A stretch of 10,284 nt of DNA from contig DJMH01000114.1 in NCBI GenBank assembly GCA_002435305.1, positions 39,617 to 49,900 on the forward strand, read 5' to 3'. The stretch comes from Dehalococcoidia bacterium UBA6495 (lineage in GTDB: Bacteria > Chloroflexota > Dehalococcoidia > Lucifugimonadales > UBA826). Positions 5,596-10,284 of this stretch are shown here, one piece after another. The translations under genes and the position numbers were made by a program. Under the pieces are notes generated by a model, which searched no databases, was not told where the DNA came from, and saw nothing but the letters and a program-made list of their open reading frames with translations. How positions within the stretch are numbered: position 1 is the stretch's first letter; each line of letters opens with the position of its first letter.

Positions 5596-7464
5596 TTATT
5601 TGTCAAAAATTTCTGATACTTCGAGATTGAAAACAGCAGGTTGTTGGGTCAATCCAGTAATTCCAGACACAACAACAGTGACACTATCTAGATTTTCATC
5701 GTCCCGTATAGAATATAGGGCTTCATTAAAATCATCCAACATAATTTCATCAACTGCATATTGGCCAGATTTCATCTGTTTTATAATCCGGACGAGAAAT
5801 TTCTGTTCAAGAGAATCGTCAACCAGTACAAACCCCGAGGGAAACCATTTTATGTCCTCTGAAGAAGATGTACGACTAATTTCAGACAATCTAGCCCCCT
5901 TAATAAGCATTCCATCGAGATGAACGGCGGCATCAGTCACATATTGAAATCTCACAAGTATTTTTTTGTCCGCATAGTCGTCTAAGTTAACAACATGACT
6001 CGTCCAAGCGCTTTGTCCAGAATAGCCATACCCGTAATTCGATCCGACAGGATTATCTGAAGTTGTGCCCGGAGCATTTAAGGTTCTCCAAGTGTTACCT
6101 TCATCCATAGACACAGATAGGTACCCGTAGTCCCAGCCTTCTTCTATGTCGTGCCATAGGTCAAAATACAATGACGACGCTTTTTTCCCCATGAAATCAA
6201 GTGACAATGTCAGAGAAGAGTCAATAGAATCTCCCTTGTTTGACCACCAACATTTTGTGTGGCATAGGGTTTTAAAACGATTAACAAAATCATTACCATT
6301 GAACCAGATATCTATATCCCTTCCGCTCGCGTCAATCTTGAAATATCGAGCTCCATATTGGGAAACCTGATAGGTATTCTCACCAAGTTTTAAATCATCT
6401 AGTCCTGATCTCAATTTGAGAGTTCGTGTTGGGTAAGAATATTGACCTGTCTCCGATCCCAAGTAGTTAGCCAGTATCCATTCGCCAAATTCATGATGGA
6501 AATGAGTTCCATTTTTCTCTAACCAATTTTCAACTCCCAAGATTCCATCCAAAGGTTCCTCTACCAGGCTCCTCAACGACCGAGAACCTCCAAGCCTACC
6601 ACTAACAAACTCAAAAAATAATGACGCTGCCCCATAATGAGCTAGTGTTTTGCGAGGATCATCCGGCCAATAATTCAGCTGGGTATCCGGATCAACCAAA
6701 AAGTACCTCTCCAGAGGGGTTTCGTAGCCTGTATTTTTTACTGCTAACTCCGCCAAACCTTCATCGACCCACGCCTCTTCTCCTTGGTCTGCTTCATTGT
6801 TGACTAAATGTTGATACTCGTGAATTAAGACAGACATGTACTTATCCGAACCGGGCTTATTTCTTGAAGGGTCTATATAGACCATTGGGCGTTCGTTGCT
6901 ATTGCTATGAACCCATTTAGGATACGAATCAACATCGCTAAAATATCCAGCCGCACCATCTAAGGCCGTATTTAGAATAGTCAATTTCGGGGCCTCGAAT
7001 GTAGCAAAATAATCAGAATGTATCTTCTCCCATTTTGCCGCAGCTATGCTATACAAATCCCAGTCTTTCTCACTATTGATATCAGCATACCAATAGGCAT
7101 TGTCGGCGACGATCAGCAACTCTCCTTCGACTTCATAGGACTCTGTGAGAGATAAATTGGCAACAGTAAACAGTTCCACCATCCCCACATTTTTGCTTTG
7201 GTCATTTGATTTAACGAACAAAAAATTTTCATTTGGCCCGAACCCATATTGGATGGCAAGATTTTCAAGATCTCTATCAGGGGGAATTTCCACTAAGGGT
7301 GCCCATGTTTCAAGATATGATGTCGCGGAACTCTTATTCTTTATCTCGATATCTGACTCAAAGGAAGGTTCTTCCTGGCCACAGGAGACAGTACCCAACA
7401 TTAAAAAAGCTGGCAGAAACAGAACGATTAAATAATATTTTTGCTGTTGCACCAGATAAATCAC
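5596..7464 (-). CDS. Secreted metalloprotease, gluzincin type, probable lipoprotein
   Basis: Extracytoplasmic zinc protease of 622 aa. A hydrophobic signal segment (10-27) ends in GTVSC; C28 may be lipidated, although T25 at -3 is atypical for a lipobox. The zinc site is VLIHEYQHLVN (213-222), with H215, E216 and H219, and WVDEGLAEL (232-240) supplies the probable third ligand E235. That spacing is gluzincin-like and recalls family M30 or the peptidase MA group. Residues 270-335 continue the helical protease lobe. A later segment holds CHTKCWWSNKGD (401-412), and a beta-sandwich at about 425-526 (SMDEGNTWRTL, YVTDAAVHLDG) resembles the C-terminal domain of immune inhibitor A proteases. The tail 527-622 is unassigned. 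The start is GTG at 7464, with AGG just upstream, 15 bp after pth. The target is unknown; a nutritional or surface-protein role is possible. Confidence 0.85.
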   Translation of the reverse strand: MIYLVQQQKYYLIVLFLPAFLMLGTVSCGQEEPSFESDIEIKNKSSATSYLETWAPLVEIPPDRDLENLAIQYGFGPNENFLFVKSNDQSKNVGMVELFTVANLSLTESYEVEGELLIVADNAYWYADINSEKDWDLYSIAAAKWEKIHSDYFATFEAPKLTILNTALDGAAGYFSDVDSYPKWVHSNSNERPMVYIDPSRNKPGSDKYMSVLIHEYQHLVNNEADQGEEAWVDEGLAELAVKNTGYETPLERYFLVDPDTQLNYWPDDPRKTLAHYGAASLFFEFVSGRLGGSRSLRSLVEEPLDGILGVENWLEKNGTHFHHEFGEWILANYLGSETGQYSYPTRTLKLRSGLDDLKLGENTYQVSQYGARYFKIDASGRDIDIWFNGNDFVNRFKTLCHTKCWWSNKGDSIDSSLTLSLDFMGKKASSLYFDLWHDIEEGWDYGYLSVSMDEGNTWRTLNAPGTTSDNPVGSNYGYGYSGQSAWTSHVVNLDDYADKKILVRFQYVTDAAVHLDGMLIKGARLSEISRTSSSEDIKWFPSGFVLVDDSLEQKFLVRIIKQMKSGQYAVDEIMLDDFNEALYSIRDDENLDSVTVVVSGITGLTQQPAVFNLEVSEIFDK

Positions 7465-7479
7465 GCTACCTGGAGACCA

Positions 7480-8061
7480 TCAATTAAAACGATCCATAGC
7501 AACATCAATATTTTCTGTTAACAAAGCTTCCACACAATCCACTGCACCCGCGACGCATTTCACAATGGACTCTTTTTCAGACATGGTAGGTTTCCCTAAC
7601 ACGTACCCGATTTGATCTTCTCCAGTGTCGGGACTTCCAACACCGATCCTTAATCTAGGAAAATCCTGAGTATTCAAAGAATTAATTATCGATCGCATGC
7701 CATTATGGCCTCCTGCGCTGCCACTTGCTCTCAATCGCATTTTTCCTACATCAATATGTATATCGTCATAAATCACAAGAAGTTTTTGTGTTGGAAGTGA
7801 ATAGCGAGAAAGCAGATACTCTGCAGAGTCACCGCTTAAATTAACATATGTCCTGGGCTTCGCCACCACTATATCTATACCCCCCCACGACCCCTCTGCC
7901 AAAAGTGTGGATTTGTGACTTCTTTTTAGTTTAAGTTTTAGAGAGTCAACGATAAAATCAACCACCCAAATTCCGGCATTATGTCGGGTTTGTTGGTATT
8001 TTGGACCAGGGTTGCCTATACCTACAATTATCAATTGGGGATCATGACGCCCTATGTTCAA
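7480..8061 (-). CDS. pth: Peptidyl-tRNA hydrolase
   Basis: Essential cytoplasmic enzyme that cleaves the ester bond of peptidyl-tRNAs dropped by ribosomes, recycling tRNA. The 193 aa length is normal. The conserved residues are present: N17 in VGIGNPGPKY, catalytic H27 in TRHN, N74 in TYVNLSG (the usual FMN or YMN methionine is V73), D99 in IYDD, and N120 in GGHNG; these match N10, H20, N68, D93 and N114 of the E. coli enzyme. The start is TTG at 8061, directly after an in-frame TAA, with AGAGGT at 8071-8076 (9 nt spacing). No in-frame ATG lies between it and the conserved LIIVGIGNPG. It sits between a pentapeptide-repeat gene (58 bp upstream) and the metalloprotease (15 bp downstream), so it is probably expressed with them. 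Confidence 0.96.
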   Translation of the reverse strand: MNIGRHDPQLIIVGIGNPGPKYQQTRHNAGIWVVDFIVDSLKLKLKRSHKSTLLAEGSWGGIDIVVAKPRTYVNLSGDSAEYLLSRYSLPTQKLLVIYDDIHIDVGKMRLRASGSAGGHNGMRSIINSLNTQDFPRLRIGVGSPDTGEDQIGYVLGKPTMSEKESIVKCVAGAVDCVEALLTENIDVAMDRFN

Positions 8062-8119
8062 TTAGTCTGTACCTCTAATAAAAATTTGGGGGAATTTGGT
8101 TTATTCTAGAAGCAGAGTT

Positions 8120-8659
8120 TTAGACACTAATGGCCCTATCAAACGCATCAATATCATATTTCGCATTCTGCAAAGATGCTCTCGTTATATTTGCTCCTTC
8201 AAAATTCGCTCCAGATAAATTTGACGAGTTAAAGTTGACTCTAACAAGAATTGCGTTAGAGAAATTCGCATTTTGAGCATTAGCCTTGTGCATATTGGCA
8301 CCTATTACTCTCGCTGTACTTTGCCAAGAATTGGAGGCCGCTCCACTTAGGTTGGCGCCTTCAAAATTAGCGCACCTTAAGTCAGCGCCTCGCATGTCGG
8401 CTATAGTTAAATTAGCTCTTGTGAAAATAGTTCCATAAAGTTTCGCGTCATCAAGGCAGGCACCTCTTAAATTAGCTCTTGTTAAATCGGAGCCACTTAG
8501 GTCTGATCCTGAGAGATTACATCCAGCCAGATTCACACCACGTAAATTCAATTTTGTTATGGATAAATATGACAGATCAAGACCAGATAGATTGAGCCCA
8601 GACAGGTCTTTACCATTGGCAATATGAGAGTTGAATTGGCCCGCAGTTACATCTGCCAC
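8120..8659 (-). CDS. Pentapeptide-repeat protein
   Basis: A 179-residue protein made almost entirely of A(D/N)LXX-type pentapeptides, which fold as a right-handed quadrilateral beta-helix. I count about 18 repeats in residues 17-106 and about 10 in 121-170. They are separated by a non-repeat stretch (107-120, containing SWQSTARVIG) that breaks the five-residue phase, and a short tail, DAFDRAISV, follows. No signal peptide or membrane segment is visible, so it is probably cytoplasmic. Some family members mimic DNA and protect gyrase (Qnr, MfpA), but most have no known role and nothing here points to gyrase. The start is GTG at 8659, backed by an unusually strong GAGGTGA (8667-8673) at 7 nt spacing. 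It follows the propeller gene by 23 bp and precedes pth by 58 bp. Confidence 0.93.
   Translation of the reverse strand: MADVTAGQFNSHIANGKDLSGLNLSGLDLSYLSITKLNLRGVNLAGCNLSGSDLSGSDLTRANLRGACLDDAKLYGTIFTRANLTIADMRGADLRCANFEGANLSGAASNSWQSTARVIGANMHKANAQNANFSNAILVRVNFNSSNLSGANFEGANITRASLQNAKYDIDAFDRAISV
8407..8482 (-). repeat. Exact 16 bp repeat 60 bp apart within the pentapeptide gene
   Basis: The plus-strand sequence TTAAATTAGCTCTTGT occurs at 8407-8422 and again at 8467-8482, exactly 60 bp (20 codons, four pentapeptides) apart. Both copies encode the TRANL pattern (residues 60-64 and 80-84). Nucleotide identity beyond what the protein requires suggests a past duplication or slippage of one beta-helix coil. 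Confidence 0.6.
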
Positions 8660-8666
8660 CTTTAAA

Positions 8667-8673
8667 TCACCTC
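8667..8673 (-). promoter_or_regulatory. Strong Shine-Dalgarno for the pentapeptide gene
   Basis: GAGGTGA on the minus strand, fully complementary to the usual anti-Shine-Dalgarno, ends 7 nt before the GTG at 8659-8657. It fixes the GTG start and predicts efficient translation independent of the upstream propeller gene. Confidence 0.75.
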
Positions 8674-8682
8674 ACATGCATG

Positions 8683-10128
8683 TTATTTGATCGCGTATAG
8701 AGAGCCGTTTTGGGTGGCAACAAATAACATTTCCGCCGACACTACCGGGGTCGAGGAAATACGACCATCTAATTGCATTTCCCAAATCTTCTTTCCCGTT
8801 TCGACATCCACACCGTGCACTTTACCTGTTGAATCCCCTGCCAACATAAGGCCACCGACTACCGAGACTGATTCTGAAATCGTACCCTCCGTAGTATATC
8901 TCCATTGTGGGTCCCCAGTTGAGGCACTGAGCTTATAGATCTGCCCGTCGAGGGAGGGAACGTAAACCATACCATTTGCAATTGTCGGGGTGTTTTGAAA
9001 AACCTCTCTCGGGTTTCGGAATTTCCAAACAAATCCTTTCATGACAGGAGGTGTGTCTTCAAACCCCCACAAGAACATGGTCATTCTAAACCTACGAGCC
9101 GTTTTTTCCATGGGATACTGAATTTTTGTCCAATCAATAGCCCTTACCACACCATTCAGGTCCGAAACGAACAGTAATTTGCCATCCATACCTGGAGCAC
9201 TATAAGAGGACCCGATTGGGTAATCGAGTCTCAAGTCACCATTAAAAGCATCCACAATGTGCAAAACATTATCTTGGGTAGTGAAAGCAACAACATCTTC
9301 ATTCACCGCGCTGGCATTAGCAATCCTTGAACCAGCCTCATATTCCCAAATTTGCTGGCCGGTCAGTGCATCAAAAGCGTAAAATTTCTCATCTCCCGAC
9401 CCTATGTAAGCAATCCCATTATGAACTGAAGGAGACGAGAAAAAAGGTTCGCCACTTTGAAAATCCCATACTACAGTTCCATTATTTCGGTCTAGGGCGA
9501 CAAACCTTCCCTCTCTCAGTGCAACATAAAGCAGGTCACCTGCTATAGCTGGGGAAGAATCTGTAGGTGCCTCCGCAGAGTATTCCCATATCGGATTCCC
9601 CGTTTCAAGCTCTAATGCAAGAATCCGGCTGTCATCTGTACTGACGTAAACGGCTTCCTTTGTGACTGCAGGGGAAGAAGATATAGCTCCATTTGCTTGG
9701 TAACGCCACACAACCCCCCCGACATTAGAATCAGAATTAGAAATACAATCGAAAATAAGACAGGTATTAAGAAAGGCTAACTGGTTTAAATCCCTACTGC
9801 CTGAAAGTGCCGGACCCCCCTGATACATATTCCACTCAAAATCAGAGAATTGAGCAGAAAGGCTAGTTGTTGGTTCAAAATGTTGATTCCCAGGATTCCA
9901 AAACATTAACGCAAGAATAATCAGAACAACAGCAGCCAGACCACCTCTAATGGCATAGCTCTTTTTCTTTGCTCTCTTCAAGGCCTGAAGTCGACCAAAT
10001 TCTATTGCTTCGGCCTCTTCCTCTGGCACGGCGCGGCCTCTACTTAGCTGACTTCTACAATGGGGACAAAAAAGTTTGTCTAGATTATCACTTCGCCCGC
10101 AGCCAGGACATATAGTCAATGGTTTCAT
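8683..10128 (-). CDS. Zinc-ribbon, membrane-anchored PQQ-like beta-propeller protein
   Basis: Protein of 481 aa in three parts. Residues 7-24 form a zinc ribbon with two CxxC pairs (C7/C10, C21/C24), probably cytoplasmic. A basic stretch leads into one transmembrane helix (about 61-77). The rest is an extracytoplasmic propeller of PQQ-like/BamB-like repeats with a strict 40-residue period: tryptophans at 141, 181, 221 and 261, a degenerate position L301, then W368, W409 and W449. Each is preceded by motifs such as ALELETG or ALDRNNG and followed by SSP(A/S)V. A ~35 residue insertion (about 332-367) interrupts the blades. No PQQ-enzyme catalytic residues are evident, so a scaffold or protein-binding role is more likely than dehydrogenase activity. 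An extra pair, C123/C128, could form a disulfide. ATG at 10128 has an A-rich leader without a clear Shine-Dalgarno. Confidence 0.9.
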   Translation of the reverse strand: MKPLTICPGCGRSDNLDKLFCPHCRSQLSRGRAVPEEEAEAIEFGRLQALKRAKKKSYAIRGGLAAVVLIILALMFWNPGNQHFEPTTSLSAQFSDFEWNMYQGGPALSGSRDLNQLAFLNTCLIFDCISNSDSNVGGVVWRYQANGAISSSPAVTKEAVYVSTDDSRILALELETGNPIWEYSAEAPTDSSPAIAGDLLYVALREGRFVALDRNNGTVVWDFQSGEPFFSSPSVHNGIAYIGSGDEKFYAFDALTGQQIWEYEAGSRIANASAVNEDVVAFTTQDNVLHIVDAFNGDLRLDYPIGSSYSAPGMDGKLLFVSDLNGVVRAIDWTKIQYPMEKTARRFRMTMFLWGFEDTPPVMKGFVWKFRNPREVFQNTPTIANGMVYVPSLDGQIYKLSASTGDPQWRYTTEGTISESVSVVGGLMLAGDSTGKVHGVDVETGKKIWEMQLDGRISSTPVVSAEMLFVATQNGSLYAIK

Positions 10129-10284
10129 TAAATGTTTGTTTTCTTAAGGCGCTTTGGCATAAATAATTTACACACGGAAATATCAATTTGAAATTCAGAG
10201 GCTCATTTGGGTTTTAATATGGATTGACCTTATCTAGTTTATCCCTTATTGTTCCTCAACAGTCAATCATTATAGTACGTGACG
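10129..10284. other. Gene-free leader at the right edge
   Basis: These 156 bp hold no convincing coding region or RNA gene on either strand. Besides the leftward promoter, the plus strand has TTGACC (10224-10229) and TATTGT (10247-10252) at 17 bp spacing, so a divergent rightward promoter for a gene beyond the edge is possible but weakly supported. Confidence 0.4.
10238..10266 (-). promoter_or_regulatory. Candidate sigma70 promoter for the propeller-pth operon
   Basis: On the minus strand TTGACT (10261-10266, five of six consensus) and GATAAA (10238-10243, four of six) are spaced by exactly 17 bp. Transcription would start near 10231, giving a leader of about 100 nt before the ATG at 10128. 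A separate perfect TATAAT (10269-10274) lies just upstream; its -35 would fall outside the window. Confidence 0.5.

Noticed and set aside
8062..8119. Short inverted repeat AAATT/AATTT around a C-run between the pentapeptide gene and pth, as a terminator
   Set aside because: The stem is only 5 bp of A-T pairs and would be unstable. The pth Shine-Dalgarno follows closely, so read-through is more likely.
8683..10128. PQQ-dependent dehydrogenase
   Set aside because: The blades match PQQ-like propeller repeats, but the signal and anchor layout with a zinc ribbon, the length (481 aa) and the lack of recognisable catalytic or vicinal-disulfide motifs do not fit a PQQ enzyme.
1..10284. Possible CRISPR array, integrase, transposon ends or defence module
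   Set aside because: No spaced direct repeats, terminal inverted repeats, target duplications or recombinase or nuclease genes were seen. The only repeats are protein-level ones in the pentapeptide and propeller genes.

Overview
The window holds ten protein-coding genes, all on the minus strand, so transcription runs from right (10284) to left (1). I see no rRNA, tRNA, CRISPR array, insertion sequence or phage gene. Base composition is AT-rich. Several exported proteins resemble types I associate with Chloroflexota: a zinc-ribbon protein with a PQQ-type propeller, a metalloprotease with an immune-inhibitor-A-like C-terminal domain, and a cupredoxin-like lipoprotein with an HLHGYD motif. A free-living, possibly marine, Chloroflexota (SAR202/Dehalococcoidia-like) is my best guess. 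It is an inference from protein flavour only, since no marker gene settles it.

Layout from upstream to downstream. (1) 10284-10129 is a gene-free 156 bp leader with a plausible sigma70-type promoter. (2) 10128-5596 is a close-packed set: membrane-anchored beta-propeller protein, pentapeptide-repeat protein, peptidyl-tRNA hydrolase (pth), and a secreted, probably lipid-anchored metalloprotease. Gaps are 23, 58 and 15 bp, so one transcript is likely. (3) 5595-5534 is a short gap with a TATAAT box and a compact inverted repeat, followed by a 14-helix DHA2-type MFS exporter (5533-4046) and, 77 bp later, a class I SAM-dependent methyltransferase (3968-3150). (4) 3149-2998 is a gene-free gap with a possible hairpin and a TATAAT box. 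(5) 2997-20 holds trpB followed by three small exported or membrane proteins: a His-rich anchored protein, a YtkA-like membrane protein and a His-rich cupredoxin-like lipoprotein. In this group trpB and the His-rich gene overlap by 14 bp (if the ATG start is right), and the last two genes overlap by GTGA.

The last block is the most interesting part. A standalone tryptophan synthase beta gene, with no trpA beside it, leads into three genes whose products look like an extracytoplasmic metal-handling (probably copper) set. That role rests on histidine content and fold resemblance, not on a proven family match. Half of the ten genes appear to use GTG or TTG starts, most with a recognisable Shine-Dalgarno sequence.
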